From: Candidatus Marivariicella framensis
Lineage (GTDB): Bacteria > Bacteroidota > Bacteroidia > Flavobacteriales > Flavobacteriaceae
Length of the DNA: 64,000 nucleotides
NCBI GenBank assembly: GCA_905182735.1
Contig: CAJJCT010000019.1
Span: forward strand, 41,656 to 105,655
Direction of reading: 5' to 3'
Below are positions 37,132-47,706 of this stretch, one piece after another. Numbering within the stretch: position 1 is the first letter of the stretch; each line of letters opens with the position of its first letter. The notes under the pieces were generated by a model. The model saw only the letters and a list, made by a program, of their open reading frames with translations. It did not search any database and was not told where the DNA came from. Both the position numbers and the translations under genes were made by a program.

Positions 37132-39351
37132 GTGAAATTGAAAAATAAATCATTATTATTTTGCTTATTAATAGTATTAATAAACAGTTACAAAATATAT
37201 TCTCAATCAAGAGATATTATAGTAAAAACTACAAATAAACAAATCATTATTGATGGCTTAGGTAATGATAAAGCTTGGGAAAATGCAAATGAAATAAATG
37301 ATTTTTTTCAACATTTCCCTAGTGACAGTTCAATGGCTGAGCTAAAAACCACTATTAAAATAATAAGGGATGAAAGTAATATTTATCTATTAGCAATATC
37401 AAATACAAAAAATAAAAAATATGTAGTTCCTTCACTAAGAAGAGATTGGACCGGTTGGGGTATTGATGGGATCACATTTGTGTTTGACACTTATAATGAC
37501 CGAACTAATGCTTTCTTTTTTGGAACTAATCCTGAAGGAGTTCAACGAGAATCACTCTTATCAAATGGTGCAACCGATTACAGAAGAGATGCAAATAGTA
37601 GCTGGGATACTAAATGGACAACTGAAGCTCAAGTTTTTGACAACTACATCATAAACGAAATTAAAATACCATTAAAGTTTTTAAACTTTCCAGAAGGTGC
37701 TAAATCTTGGGGATTCAACGCTTACAGATTTGATAGCAATTTAAACGAGTGGACAACATGGATACGTAGATCAAGAAATCAACAAATAGTAAGTCTTGCT
37801 TTTTTAGGAAACATGATTTTTGAAGATCCTTTAGGTAAATCAAAAGCCCCTCTAGCTATTATCCCATATGTGAATGGTATAACTTCTAAAGACTTTGTTA
37901 ATGAAAAAAAATTAGATAACATAAGTTTTGGAGGAGATGCTAAGATACCTATAGGTAATGGATTAAATCTTGATCTTACATTAAATCCAGATTTTTCTCA
38001 AGTTGAGGTTGATGACCAAGTAGTTAACTTGACTAGATTTGAAGTTTCACTTCCAGAAAAAAGACAATTTTTTATTCAAAACAGTGATTTATTTACAAAT
38101 TATGGTGATTCTAGAGATGGCCGTCCATTTTTTTCTAGAAGAATTGGTGTTGCCAAAGATCTAGACGGTAATACTATAGAAAATAAAATTATAGCAGGGG
38201 CTCGATTAAGCGGAAAAATTGATGAAGATTGGAGAATTGGATTTTTACATATGATTACCGACGAAGATTTAGCTAATGAAATTCCTTCAAACAACAATAC
38301 TGTATTTTCAATTCAGAAAAAAATGTTTACACGGTCAAACATAAGTTTATTAATGATTAATAGGGAAAATAGAAAAAAGTATGATTTCACTGAAGATAAT
38401 GAAACATTTAATAGACTTATAGGTTTAGATTATAACTTAGCCTCCCCAGATAATGTTTATGTAGGAAGAGCCTATTTTCATAAATCTTTTAAACCCGATT
38501 CTAAAAATGATGATGATGATAGTAGTTATGGAGTGAAGTTAGAAAGAAATACCCGGGAAAGCACAGTTGAATTAGGAGTTTCTATGATTGGTGAAGATTT
38601 TAAATCAGATCTTGGTTTTATAAGAAGAACTGATTTACTTAAAATAACTCCAGAATATAAATTAAAATTTTATCCAATAAACAAAAATTTAACTCAATAT
38701 GAAATAGGAGTTGGAATGTGGAACTTTTTCCGCCCTAATGATAGCAACAGAAACTCAGATAGGACTATAAGTCCTTCGGCTAATTTTGTTTATAGAAATG
38801 GAGTAAGAATGAACTTTAGAGTTTTTAGCAGATCAACTTATCTCTATGGCGATTTTGATCCTACTGGGCTAAATCCTGACAATCCTATTCCCGGAGAAAA
38901 AACATATAGATATACAAGTTTGAGGTTGTCATACAATTCAGATGTCAGAAAAAACTTTTCTTATAGAATTGAGCCTGATTTTGGACAATTTTATAATGGA
39001 ATGAAATATTCAATAGGAAGCACTTTCAATTGGCGTTTTCAACCTTTCATGTCAACATCACTATCTGTAAATTATGATCATATTGCATTAGGAAAAAGTT
39101 TTCCAACAGAAAACATTTGGTTAATAAGACCAAAAATTGATTTTACCTTTACAAAAAATATATTTTGGTCTTCATATGTACAATATAGTTCTCAGGCTGA
39201 AAACTTAGGGATAAATTCAAGACTTCAGTGGCGTTTTGCACCTTTATCTGATCTTTATATTGTTTATAATGATAATTATATAACCACTGATTCATTTATT
39301 CCTAGACAAAGGAGTTTAAATTTAAAACTAACTTACTGGTTAAATATATAA
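37132..39351 (+). CDS. DUF5916 outer-membrane-type protein with CBM9-like N-terminal domain
   Basis: The 739-aa exported protein has a signal peptide (KNKSLLFCLLIVLINSYKIYSQ). Residues 30-230 form a carbohydrate-binding family 9-like sandwich (IIIDGLGNDKAWENANEINDF, WGFNAYRFDSN), and the remainder is the DUF5916 beta-rich domain with LNPDFSQVEVDDQVVNLTRF and PEKRQFFIQNSDLF, ending in alternating aromatic strands that look like an outer-membrane barrel. The family is frequent in marine Flavobacteriia; no substrate is known. The start is GTG, the only initiator near the signal peptide. The lipoprotein gene follows after 2 bp. Confidence 0.85.
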   Translation: MKLKNKSLLFCLLIVLINSYKIYSQSRDIIVKTTNKQIIIDGLGNDKAWENANEINDFFQHFPSDSSMAELKTTIKIIRDESNIYLLAISNTKNKKYVVPSLRRDWTGWGIDGITFVFDTYNDRTNAFFFGTNPEGVQRESLLSNGATDYRRDANSSWDTKWTTEAQVFDNYIINEIKIPLKFLNFPEGAKSWGFNAYRFDSNLNEWTTWIRRSRNQQIVSLAFLGNMIFEDPLGKSKAPLAIIPYVNGITSKDFVNEKKLDNISFGGDAKIPIGNGLNLDLTLNPDFSQVEVDDQVVNLTRFEVSLPEKRQFFIQNSDLFTNYGDSRDGRPFFSRRIGVAKDLDGNTIENKIIAGARLSGKIDEDWRIGFLHMITDEDLANEIPSNNNTVFSIQKKMFTRSNISLLMINRENRKKYDFTEDNETFNRLIGLDYNLASPDNVYVGRAYFHKSFKPDSKNDDDDSSYGVKLERNTRESTVELGVSMIGEDFKSDLGFIRRTDLLKITPEYKLKFYPINKNLTQYEIGVGMWNFFRPNDSNRNSDRTISPSANFVYRNGVRMNFRVFSRSTYLYGDFDPTGLNPDNPIPGEKTYRYTSLRLSYNSDVRKNFSYRIEPDFGQFYNGMKYSIGSTFNWRFQPFMSTSLSVNYDHIALGKSFPTENIWLIRPKIDFTFTKNIFWSSYVQYSSQAENLGINSRLQWRFAPLSDLYIVYNDNYITTDSFIPRQRSLNLKLTYWLNI

Positions 39352-39353
39352 TC

Positions 39354-40076
39354 ATGAAAAAATCCTTTTATATTTTTTATATAATTATTTTTATTACTTC
39401 TTGTAATACCCCAATTGATAATAATAATTTGATGCAAATTGATGGTGTAATTTCAGATCTCAGAAAAGGATCTCTTTTTTTAAAAAAGTATCAAGATTCC
39501 GTTTTAGTAACTATAGATTCATTTGAAATAAAAGGAAATGGTGTTTTTAATTTAAAAGCAGAATTGAATGGACCTGAAATTTTCCATTTATATTTAAAAA
39601 AAGATGATGGAGATTCACTAAACGATCGTATTGTTTTTTTTGGTTCGAAAGGAAATATAAAAATAAAAACAAGACTTAAAACATTTGAAAGCAGTGCTTA
39701 CATTGAAGGTTCGGAAAACAATGATCTACTAGAAGAGTATAAATCAATATCCAGAAAATTCAATTCAAAAAATTTAGAACTTTTAAAACTTTATTTAGAA
39801 GCTCAAAAGAGTCAAAATATAAAATTAATTGATTCATTTCAGAAACAAATCAACAGGCTAAATAAGCGTCGTTACTTATATACACTAAATTTTGCAAATA
39901 CTCATTCAGATAAAATGATTTCTCCATTCATTATAATAACTGAAATGGATAATGCAAATCCTTCTTATCTTGATACAATTGCAAAAAAAATGCCTGAAAA
40001 TATTAGAAACTCAAAATACGGTAAATCGTTTTTCAGGATTTTAAAGAGGAATAAAAAAGAAGTGAAACTAGATTAG
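39354..40076 (+). CDS. DUF4369 lipoprotein without thioredoxin domain
   Basis: A predicted lipoprotein of 240 aa: the signal MKKSFYIFYIIIFITSC ends in a lipobox-like cysteine at residue 17. The DUF4369 beta-sandwich follows (about 26-120: IDGVISDLRKGSLFLKKYQD, IEGSENNDLL), then a helical region to the end. DUF4369 usually precedes a thioredoxin/TlpA domain with CxxC in Bacteroidota; here the protein stops before that and has no CxxC. It is probably co-transcribed with the DUF5916 gene. Role unknown. Confidence 0.8.
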   Translation: MKKSFYIFYIIIFITSCNTPIDNNNLMQIDGVISDLRKGSLFLKKYQDSVLVTIDSFEIKGNGVFNLKAELNGPEIFHLYLKKDDGDSLNDRIVFFGSKGNIKIKTRLKTFESSAYIEGSENNDLLEEYKSISRKFNSKNLELLKLYLEAQKSQNIKLIDSFQKQINRLNKRRYLYTLNFANTHSDKMISPFIIITEMDNANPSYLDTIAKKMPENIRNSKYGKSFFRILKRNKKEVKLD

Positions 40077-40078
40077 AC

Positions 40079-40348
40079 TTATTTAAGTTTTTCTAATTTT
40101 TTTATCATTTTTTCTAAGCCAGAATTTAATTGTTCTTTAATAGAATTAAAATGAAGTTTAGTTTTTTTAACCTTTGACAGATTAACTTCTTGGATTAATT
40201 GATCAAACAGTAAAAGTGATTCGTCAATTAATGAATTGCTTTTTTTAATATCAGCCTTTGGATTAGATAGCTCCCACATGTATATGTCTTCAATAAAAGA
40301 TCCAATAGAGTTATTAATATCTTTTTTTAATTGTTTAACACTAGCCAT
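40079..40348 (-). CDS. Small coiled-coil conserved hypothetical protein
   Basis: An 89-aa all-alpha protein: MASVKQLKKDINNSIGSFIED, WELSNPKADIKKSNSLIDES, then a Lys/Glu-rich C-terminal helix (SGLEKMIKKLEKLK). I recall similar short proteins near queD in Flavobacteriia, but no function is known. No membrane span or cysteine. It is downstream of queD on the same strand (71 bp) and meets the DUF4369 gene tail to tail with 2 bp between stops. Confidence 0.75.
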   Translation of the reverse strand: MASVKQLKKDINNSIGSFIEDIYMWELSNPKADIKKSNSLIDESLLLFDQLIQEVNLSKVKKTKLHFNSIKEQLNSGLEKMIKKLEKLK

Positions 40349-40419
40349 AATTAATTTTTTTCAAATATACATTTAAATAGGAGTCTGAGATCCATATGTT
40401 CTGTAATATTTAACGTTAT

Positions 40420-40830
40420 TTATTGTCCAGAATATTTGACAAAGTTTCTAGGTGTTTCGTACAAAACAACTTCCAGGTCATGATCATCTTGCATATGTTT
40501 AAAAAGCTTGTTATATATAACAACTACAATGTTTTCAGCAGTTGGATTTAAGTTTTGAAAATCAGAAACTTCAATATTAAGATTCTTATGATCAAAAGCT
40601 TCTTCAATCTCAAATTTAATCAAATCTTTTAGTGTTTTCATGTCAATCACATAGCCGGTTTCAGAATCAATTTCACCTCGAACACTAACAATTAGTTCAT
40701 AGTTATGACCGTGAAAGTTTTTATTTGAACATTTACCAAAGACAGAATTATTTCTTTCATCATCCCAATCTGATCTATAAAGTCTGTGAGCTGCATTAAA
40801 ATGTGCTTTTCTACTTACTGTTACTTTCAT
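40420..40830 (-). CDS. queD: 6-carboxytetrahydropterin synthase (QueD/PTPS family)
   Basis: A 136-aa T-fold enzyme acting on 7,8-dihydroneopterin triphosphate in queuosine-precursor synthesis. Zn ligands: H15 in NAAHRLY and H40/H42 in NFHGHNYELIV; catalytic-type Cys34 in FGKCSNKN; VIDMKTLK and the Asp-His pair in FDHKNLN; PTAENIVVVIY near the C-terminus. A 6-pyruvoyl-tetrahydropterin synthase role is the alternative. Its start overlaps the end of idi by 20 bp, so the two are translationally coupled. Confidence 0.92.
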   Translation of the reverse strand: MKVTVSRKAHFNAAHRLYRSDWDDERNNSVFGKCSNKNFHGHNYELIVSVRGEIDSETGYVIDMKTLKDLIKFEIEEAFDHKNLNIEVSDFQNLNPTAENIVVVIYNKLFKHMQDDHDLEVVLYETPRNFVKYSGQ

Positions 40831-41347
40831 TTTTTTTTATATAATTAATAAACTCAGCAAAAACTATTTTAAACCAAATTGTATAGTTTTTTGGATTTAA
40901 AGCTAGATCTTGATGAATAAGTTCAATATCTGCCCATTTCCAATCAGAAACCTCATCTGGATTAATAATTGGATTTCTTTCAGTATAGCCTATTAAAACA
41001 TGATCTAATTCGTTTTCTGTCAGACCATTAGAAAAAGGGGCCTTATATTTAAATGTGAAAATTTCTTTTAATTCTAGATCAATTCCCATCTCCTCTATCA
41101 GTCTTCTATTTCCTGCTTGAAGAGAAGTCTCGTTTAGTCTTTGATGACTACAACAAGTATTAGTCCATAAACCAGGAGAATGGTATTTATTTAGGGCTCT
41201 TTTTTGAAGTAAGATTTTATTTTTATAATCTAAAATAAAAACTGAAAATGCTCTGTGAAGAATCCCCTTTTCATGAGCTTCCATTTTAGGCATTGTACCC
41301 AAAATTTGATCTTGAGAATCGACCAAAATAACTTCTTCTTCTTTCAT
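40811..41347 (-). CDS. idi: Isopentenyl-diphosphate delta-isomerase, type 1
   Basis: It interconverts IPP and DMAPP for isoprenoids such as quinones, carotenoids and undecaprenyl phosphate. The 178-aa Nudix-fold protein shows GILHRAFSVFILDYKNKILLQKRA, active Cys in LWTNTCCSHQRLNET and the metal-binding RRLIEEMGIDLE, ending KNYTIWFKIVF. A typical length for bacterial Idi. It heads the idi-queD pair and is divergent from prfC across an unusual inverted repeat. Confidence 0.94.
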   Translation of the reverse strand: MKEEEVILVDSQDQILGTMPKMEAHEKGILHRAFSVFILDYKNKILLQKRALNKYHSPGLWTNTCCSHQRLNETSLQAGNRRLIEEMGIDLELKEIFTFKYKAPFSNGLTENELDHVLIGYTERNPIINPDEVSDWKWADIELIHQDLALNPKNYTIWFKIVFAEFINYIKKNESNSK

Positions 41348-41355
41348 TAAACATT

Positions 41356-41363
41356 CAAAAATA
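41356..41363 (-). promoter_or_regulatory. idi: Bacteroidota -7 box TATTTTTG before idi
   Basis: This minus-strand match is embedded in the left arm of the idi/prfC inverted repeat and lies 8 bases before the idi ATG. Confidence 0.45.
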
Positions 41364-41398
41364 CCTATTATTTAAACAAAAACCTATTAGGTATTTTT
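41357..41398. repeat. Inverted repeat between divergent idi and prfC
   Basis: Perfect 11-bp arms AAAAATACCTA (41357-41367) and TAGGTATTTTT (41388-41398) are separated by 20 bases. The left arm contains the idi -7 box; the right arm lies near the prfC -33 region. ACCTATTA also appears twice as a direct repeat (41363-41370 and 41382-41389). It could be an operator or two symmetric promoter copies. Confidence 0.6.
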
Positions 41399-41415
41399 CT
41401 TTTGATAATATTAGA

Positions 41416-41423
41416 TACTTTTG
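41416..41423 (+). promoter_or_regulatory. prfC: Bacteroidota -7 box TACTTTTG before prfC
   Basis: Exact TAnnTTTG match, 17 bases before the chosen prfC ATG. The track's TTG start would lie upstream of this box, which makes it unlikely. Confidence 0.5.
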
Positions 41424-41440
41424 TTAAAAATAATATCCTG

Positions 41441-43030
41441 ATGGATTTTTTAAGTGAAATAGAGCGAAGAAGAACTTTTGGAATAATTTCTCATCCAGAT
41501 GCTGGAAAAACAACCTTAACGGAGAAGCTTTTGTTGTATGGAGGGGCTATTCAAGAGGCTGGTGCAGTTAAATCAAACAAAGTTAAAAAAGGAGCAACAA
41601 GTGACTTCATGGAGATTGAGCGTCAAAGAGGGATTTCTGTAGCAACATCAGTTTTAGCCTTTATTTATAGGGATAAAAAAATAAACATTCTTGACACCCC
41701 AGGACATAAAGACTTTGCCGAAGATACATTTAGAACGCTCACAGCTGTTGATTCAGTAATTGTAGTAATCGATGTTGCAAAAGGTGTAGAAGAACAAACT
41801 CAAAAACTAGTAGAGGTATGCAGGCTAAGATCTATCCCAATACTAGTGTTTATTAACAAATTGGATAGAGAAGGTAAAGATGCTTTTGATCTAATGGATG
41901 AAGTTGAAATCAAACTCGGTCTTACTGTAACTCCATTAACGTTCCCTATCGGAATGGGCTATGATTTTAAGGGTATATATAATATATGGGAGAAAAACTT
42001 AGAGCTATTTAATTCAGATGATAAGCAAAAAATATCAAAAAAAATAAAGTATGGATCAATTGATGATCAAAAATTAAAACTAAGTATTGGATCCAAACAA
42101 TTGAAACAATTAAAAGAAGATATAGAATTAATTACTGGCGTATATCCAAAGTTTGATAGAGAAAAATATTTGTCTGGTAGCTTACAACCAGTTTTCTTTG
42201 GATCTGCACTAAATAATTTTGGAGTTCAAGAACTTCTTGATTGTTTTATTAAGATTGCTCCAAAACCAAGACCAAAAATTTCTGATACACGAATCATATA
42301 CCCTAAAGAAGTTGAATTTACAGGATTTGTTTTTAAGATTCATGCCAATATGGATCCAAAACATAGAGATAGACTTGCGTTTATTAAAATCGTGTCTGGT
42401 AAGTTTGAAAGGAACACTTCGTATTTACACGTAAGACAGAATAAAAGATTAAAATTTTCAAGTCCAAATGCCTTTTTTGCCGAAAAAAAACAAATTGTTG
42501 ATATTTCATTTCCAGGAGACATAGTTGGTCTTCATGATACTGGAAATTTCAAAATTGGTGATACTTTAACTACTGGAGAAAAAATTAATTTTAAAGGAAT
42601 ACCTAGCTTTTCTCCTGAACATTTTAGATATATTAATAATATTGATCCAATGAAAGCTAAACAACTTGAAAAAGGAATCGATCAACTAATGGATGAAGGT
42701 GTGGCACAATTATTTATTCTTAATATCAATAACAGAAAAGTCATAGGAACTGTAGGAGCTCTTCAATTTGAGGTAATTCAATATAGGCTATTACACGAGT
42801 ATGGTGCAAAGTGTAACTTTGAAAATCTTAATGTTTATAAAGCTTGTTGGATATCTATAGAGAAATCTAAAAATAATGAAGTTGAAGAATTTAAAAGGGT
42901 AAAACAAAAGTTTCTGGCTAAGGATAATAAAGAACAATTAGTTTTTCTTGCAGATTCAGATTTTACACTTCAAATGACAAAAAATAAATATCCAAGTATA
43001 AAGTTTTATTTTACATCTGAATATAAATAA
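41441..43030 (+). CDS. prfC: Peptide chain release factor 3
   Basis: A translational GTPase that recycles RF1/RF2 after termination. G domain: IISHPDAGKTTLTEKLLLYGG (G1), DTPGHKDFAEDTFRTLTAVD (G3), VFINKLDREGKDAFDLMDE (G4); the RF3-specific domain II and III follow with HANMDPKHRDRLAF and GVAQLF. The length from the ATG giving MDFLSEIERRRTFG is 529 aa, the family norm. I rejected the track's start 13 codons earlier as a TTG. Converges with DUF3467 at a 17-bp gap. Confidence 0.95.
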   Translation: MDFLSEIERRRTFGIISHPDAGKTTLTEKLLLYGGAIQEAGAVKSNKVKKGATSDFMEIERQRGISVATSVLAFIYRDKKINILDTPGHKDFAEDTFRTLTAVDSVIVVIDVAKGVEEQTQKLVEVCRLRSIPILVFINKLDREGKDAFDLMDEVEIKLGLTVTPLTFPIGMGYDFKGIYNIWEKNLELFNSDDKQKISKKIKYGSIDDQKLKLSIGSKQLKQLKEDIELITGVYPKFDREKYLSGSLQPVFFGSALNNFGVQELLDCFIKIAPKPRPKISDTRIIYPKEVEFTGFVFKIHANMDPKHRDRLAFIKIVSGKFERNTSYLHVRQNKRLKFSSPNAFFAEKKQIVDISFPGDIVGLHDTGNFKIGDTLTTGEKINFKGIPSFSPEHFRYINNIDPMKAKQLEKGIDQLMDEGVAQLFILNINNRKVIGTVGALQFEVIQYRLLHEYGAKCNFENLNVYKACWISIEKSKNNEVEEFKRVKQKFLAKDNKEQLVFLADSDFTLQMTKNKYPSIKFYFTSEYK

Positions 43031-43047
43031 ACCCAGCTACTCATGTT

Positions 43048-43356
43048 TTAAGCTTCTCCTTGAGTGCCAAAATTTATTGGAATAGGTGGAGAATCGTTAG
43101 TTTTAATTTCACCGTTAGATTTTTCAAAACGATTTATATTATCTGATAATGCTTTTTGAAACCTTTTAGCATGTTCTGGAGTCAATATAATTCTCGATTT
43201 CACTTTAGCCTTAGGAGAACCAGGCATCATATTAATAAAATCAACAACAAACTCTGAAACAGAATGATTAATGATTGCTAAGTTAGAATATACTCCTTCG
43301 GCAGTCTTTTCATCTAATTGAATATTTATTTTTTGATCTTTTTTTATATCACTCAT
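43048..43356 (-). CDS. DUF3467 family protein
   Basis: The 102-aa protein IKKDQKINIQLDEKTAEGVYSN, with FVVDFINMMPGSPKAKVKSRIILTPEHAKRFQKAL, matches DUF3467. Family function is unknown, but it is conserved after rpoC in Bacteroidota, as here (10 bp gap), so it is probably co-transcribed with RNA polymerase. No membrane span or zinc motif. Confidence 0.9.
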   Translation of the reverse strand: MSDIKKDQKINIQLDEKTAEGVYSNLAIINHSVSEFVVDFINMMPGSPKAKVKSRIILTPEHAKRFQKALSDNINRFEKSNGEIKTNDSPPIPINFGTQGEA

Positions 43357-43366
43357 TATACAAAAA

Positions 43367-46300
43367 TTAAATGTCAGAAAGTTCTTCTTCTTTGTTAACT
43401 AATAAGCTCTTATATTCATCTTTTGACCCTACAATAACATTACTATACTCTCTCAAACCAGTTCCGGCAGGAATTTTATGCCCTACTATAACATTTTCTT
43501 TTAATCCGGCTAAATAGTCTTCTTTCCCATTCACCGCTGCTTCATTAAGAACTTTAGTTGTTTCTTGGAATGATGCTGCTGAAATAAACGACTTAGTCTG
43601 GAGCGAGGCTCTTGTTATACCTTGAAGTTCAGGAGTAGAGGTAGATGTAATAGCATCCCTCGCTTCAACTTTAATTTTATCTTGTCTTATAAGAAGTGAA
43701 TTTTCATCTCTTAATTGACGAGCAGAAATAATTTGTCCAGATTTAAAGTTTTCTGAATCCCCTTCATTTTCAACTACTTTTTTACCGAAAAGACTGTCAT
43801 TTTCTTCTATGAAGTCAGCTTTAAAAACTAATTGATTTTCTAAAAAGCTTGAATCACCAGGATCATTAATTTTAACCTTACGCATCATCTGTCTTACTAC
43901 AACTTCAAAATGTTTATCATTAATTTTAACTCCTTGAAGACGATAGACTTCTTGAACCTCATTTACCAAATATTGTTGAACAGCAGAAGGGCCCTTTATT
44001 TTTAAAATATCAACAGGAGTTATAGATCCGTCAGATAATTGCATTCCAGCTTTCACAAAATCATTTTCTTGAACTAATATTTGATTTGAGAGTTTCACTA
44101 AATACTTTTTAATATCTCCATATTTTGATTCAACTATAATTTCTCTATTACCACGTTTAATCTTACCAAAAGAAACTACTCCATCAACCTCAGAAACTAC
44201 TGCAGGGTTTGAGGGATTTCTTGCTTCGAATAACTCTGTTACACGAGGTAATCCACCTGTTATATCTCCAGATTTAGCAGATTTTCTTGGTATTTTAACC
44301 AGTATCTTACCCTCTTCAATTTTAATTCCATCATCAACAATTAAATGGGCTCCAACAGGTAAATTATAAGAACGTAAGACTATATCTTTGTTATCCTTAA
44401 TTAATAGTGTTGGAATTAATTTTTTATTTCTAGTTTCAGAAATAACTTTTTCTTGAAAACCAGTTTGTTCATCAATTTCAACTTGATATGTTTCTCCCTG
44501 AGTAATATTTTCAAATTCTACTTTACCAGCAAACTCTGAGACTATAACTCCATTAAAAGGATCCCAACTACAAACAATATCACCTTTTGAAACTTTAGAC
44601 CCGTTTTCAACAAATAATGAAGAACCATAAGGAATATTATTTGTGCTGTATACAATCTTTGTTTTTTTATCTACAACCTTAATTTCAGCTGTTCTTGAAA
44701 TTACAATATCTGATGGATTTCCATCTGAATCAATCCCTTTAGCAATTTTAAGATCCTCAATTACCGCTACGCCATTCTGTTTTACTACTATTTTATTTTC
44801 CTCTGAAATATTTCCAGCAACTCCTCCCACATGAAAAGTTCTGAGAGTTAATTGAGTTCCTGGTTCTCCAATAGATTGAGCAGCAACTACACCTACTGCT
44901 TCTCCTTTTTGAACCATATTTCCAGTAGCTAAATTTCTTCCATAACATTTAACACATATTCCTCGTTTAGCTTCGCAACTTAATGGTGAACGAACCTCTA
45001 CAGATTCAATTTGAGCATCATTAATTTGAGTAATTATTGAATCAGTAATTTGATTTCCAGACTCGATTATTAATTCTCCTGAAGAAGGATTAATTATGTT
45101 ATTCAAGGAAACTCGACCTAAAATTCTATCTCCTAAGCTTTCAACTATTTCTTCATTTTTTTTCAACGGTTTAACTAAAATTCCTCTAAGAGTACCACAA
45201 TCTTCATTATTAACAATTACATCTTGAGAAACATCAACCAGTCGTCGAGTTAAATATCCTGCATCTGCTGTTTTTAATGCAGTATCTGCTAGACCTTTTC
45301 TAGCACCGTGAGTAGAAATAAAATATTCTAAAATTGATAATCCTTCTTTAAAATTAGAAAGGATTGGATTTTCGATTATTTCTCCACCACCTACATTTGA
45401 CTTTTTAGGCTTAGCCATAAGACCTCTCATCCCAGTTAATTGTCTTATTTGTTCTTTAGAACCTCTAGCTCCAGAATCCAACATCATAAAAACTGAATTA
45501 AAACCTTGCTGATCCTCACTAATTCTACTCATAGCTAACTCAGTAAGAGTAGCGTTTGTAGATGTCCACACGTCAATTACTTGATTGTATCTTTCATTGT
45601 TTGTGATTAGTCCCATATTATAATTACCAACAATGCCTTCAATTTGACCATTAGCCTCATCAATCATTTTTGATTTTTCAGGAGGAATAATAATATCACC
45701 AAGACTAAAAGATAATCCTCCTTTAAATGCAAAACCATAACCCATATCTTTGATTTTATCCAAAAATTCTGCGGTTTCGGGAACACTAGTTACTTTCAAT
45801 ATTTCACCAATTATTCCACGAAGGTTTTTCTTTGTCAAAACTTCATTAATAAAACCTGCATTTTCAGGAACCACCTCATTAAATAAGATTCTTCCAACTG
45901 TTGTTTCTATAATTTGATAAACTAACTCTCCATTATTATTAAAATCTTTAGCTCTTATTTTCACTACAGCATTTAAATCTACTCGTTTCTCGTTATGAGC
46001 AATATGAACTTCTTCCACAGAATAAAAAACTAAACCTTCTCCTTTAACTGGAGCTTCTTTAGTTGATTTTCTTGCCTTAGTCATATAATAAAGACCCAAA
46101 ACCATATCTTGAGATGGAACTGTAATAGGTTGACCATTTGCTGGATTTAAAATATTATTAGATGCCAACATTAACATCTGACATTCTAATATAGCCTCTG
46201 GTCCAAGCGGTAAATGAACTGCCATTTGGTCACCATCAAAATCTGCATTAAAAGCTGTACATACTAAAGGGTGAAGCTGGATGGCTTTTCCTTCAATTAA

Positions 46301-47671
46301 TTTAGGCTGAAAAGCTTGAATTCCTAAACGGTGAAGTGTAGGAGCTCTATTTAAAAGAACTGGATGTCCTTTGAGAACATTTTCTAAAATATCCCATACA
46401 ACAGGTTCTTTTCTGTCTATTATTTTTTTAGCTGACTTTACAGTTTTTACAATTCCACGTTCAATTAGTTTTCTAATTACAAATGGTTTATATAATTCCG
46501 AAGCCATTCCCTTTGGGAGACCACATTCAAAAAGTTTTAGTTCAGGACCAACAACAATAACTGATCTTGCTGAATAATCTACACGTTTACCTAAAAGATT
46601 TTGACGAAACCTACCTTGCTTTCCTTTCAATGAATCAGAAAGAGATTTAAGTGGTCGATTAGAATCCGTTTTAACTGCAGAAGATTTACGAGTATTATCA
46701 AATAATGAATCTACAGATTCTTGTAGCATTCTTTTTTCATTTCTTAAAATCACTTCTGGAGCCTTTATTTCAACGAGACGTTTTAATCTATTATTTCTTA
46801 TTATAACTCTTCGATATAAGTCATTTAAATCAGATGTTGCAAAACGTCCTCCATCAAGGGGAACTAAGGGTCTTAGTTCAGGAGGAATAACAGGAACTAC
46901 TTTCATAATCATCCACTCAGGAAGGTTCTCTCTGCGTAAATTTGCATCTTTAAATGCTTCTACAACCTGAAGCCTTTTTAAAGCCTCAGTTTTTCTTTGT
47001 TTTGATGTTTCGTTATTTGCCTTATGCCTTAACTCATATGATAGTTTCTCTAAATCAATTCGACTAAGTAATTCAATTAAACACTCAGCTCCCATTTTAG
47101 CAATAAACTTATCTGGGTCAGTATCGTCAAGATATTGATTTTCAGCAGGTACTTGTTCTAATGCATTTAAATATTCTTCTTCTGTTAGAAAATCCATTTT
47201 TTGTAACGGCTCTCCTTCCGAATTTAAGGCAATTCCAGACTGAATTACTACGTATCTTTCGTAGTAAATAATCATATCTAATTTCTTAGAAGGCAAACCT
47301 AATAAATATCCAATTTTATTTGGTAAAGATCTAAAATACCAAATATGTGCTACTGGAACTACAAGATGAATGTGACCAACGCGATCTCTTCTAACTTTTT
47401 TTTCTGTAACCTCTACACCACATCTATCACATACTATTCCTTTATATCTAATTCTTTTATACTTGCCACAAGCACATTCATAGTCTTTAACTGGTCCAAA
47501 AATTCTTTCGCAAAATAAACCGTCACGCTCTGGTTTATGTGTTCTGTAGTTTATAGTTTCAGGTTTTAAGACCTCACCTCTTGAACTATTTAGTATCACC
47601 TCTGGAGATGATAGACCAATTACAATTTTATTAAATTTTTTCTGTGTAACTACTTCGTTGTTTCTAGCCAT
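43367..47671 (-). CDS. rpoC: RNA polymerase beta' subunit
   Basis: A 1434-aa catalytic subunit. The N-terminal zinc site [19 protein letters not shown] (about 70-88), the rudder/lid region, catalytic [15 protein letters not shown] with the three Asp of the Mg site, bridge helix/trigger loop region ([19 protein letters not shown]), and second zinc cluster CGTLRGI...[16 protein letters not shown]. The Bacteroidota form lacks the longest proteobacterial insertions. It lies 35 bp downstream of rpoB in the same operon. Confidence 0.98.
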   Translation of the reverse strand: MARNNEVVTQKKFNKIVIGLSSPEVILNSSRGEVLKPETINYRTHKPERDGLFCERIFGPVKDYECACGKYKRIRYKGIVCDRCGVEVTEKKVRRDRVGHIHLVVPVAHIWYFRSLPNKIGYLLGLPSKKLDMIIYYERYVVIQSGIALNSEGEPLQKMDFLTEEEYLNALEQVPAENQYLDDTDPDKFIAKMGAECLIELLSRIDLEKLSYELRHKANNETSKQRKTEALKRLQVVEAFKDANLRRENLPEWMIMKVVPVIPPELRPLVPLDGGRFATSDLNDLYRRVIIRNNRLKRLVEIKAPEVILRNEKRMLQESVDSLFDNTRKSSAVKTDSNRPLKSLSDSLKGKQGRFRQNLLGKRVDYSARSVIVVGPELKLFECGLPKGMASELYKPFVIRKLIERGIVKTVKSAKKIIDRKEPVVWDILENVLKGHPVLLNRAPTLHRLGIQAFQPKLIEGKAIQLHPLVCTAFNADFDGDQMAVHLPLGPEAILECQMLMLASNNILNPANGQPITVPSQDMVLGLYYMTKARKSTKEAPVKGEGLVFYSVEEVHIAHNEKRVDLNAVVKIRAKDFNNNGELVYQIIETTVGRILFNEVVPENAGFINEVLTKKNLRGIIGEILKVTSVPETAEFLDKIKDMGYGFAFKGGLSFSLGDIIIPPEKSKMIDEANGQIEGIVGNYNMGLITNNERYNQVIDVWTSTNATLTELAMSRISEDQQGFNSVFMMLDSGARGSKEQIRQLTGMRGLMAKPKKSNVGGGEIIENPILSNFKEGLSILEYFISTHGARKGLADTALKTADAGYLTRRLVDVSQDVIVNNEDCGTLRGILVKPLKKNEEIVESLGDRILGRVSLNNIINPSSGELIIESGNQITDSIITQINDAQIESVEVRSPLSCEAKRGICVKCYGRNLATGNMVQKGEAVGVVAAQSIGEPGTQLTLRTFHVGGVAGNISEENKIVVKQNGVAVIEDLKIAKGIDSDGNPSDIVISRTAEIKVVDKKTKIVYSTNNIPYGSSLFVENGSKVSKGDIVCSWDPFNGVIVSEFAGKVEFENITQGETYQVEIDEQTGFQEKVISETRNKKLIPTLLIKDNKDIVLRSYNLPVGAHLIVDDGIKIEEGKILVKIPRKSAKSGDITGGLPRVTELFEARNPSNPAVVSEVDGVVSFGKIKRGNREIIVESKYGDIKKYLVKLSNQILVQENDFVKAGMQLSDGSITPVDILKIKGPSAVQQYLVNEVQEVYRLQGVKINDKHFEVVVRQMMRKVKINDPGDSSFLENQLVFKADFIEENDSLFGKKVVENEGDSENFKSGQIISARQLRDENSLLIRQDKIKVEARDAITSTSTPELQGITRASLQTKSFISAASFQETTKVLNEAAVNGKEDYLAGLKENVIVGHKIPAGTGLREYSNVIVGSKDEYKSLLVNKEEELSDI

Positions 47672-47706
47672 TTTTAATTGCTTTCTAAATGTTACTTAAT
47701 TTTTTA

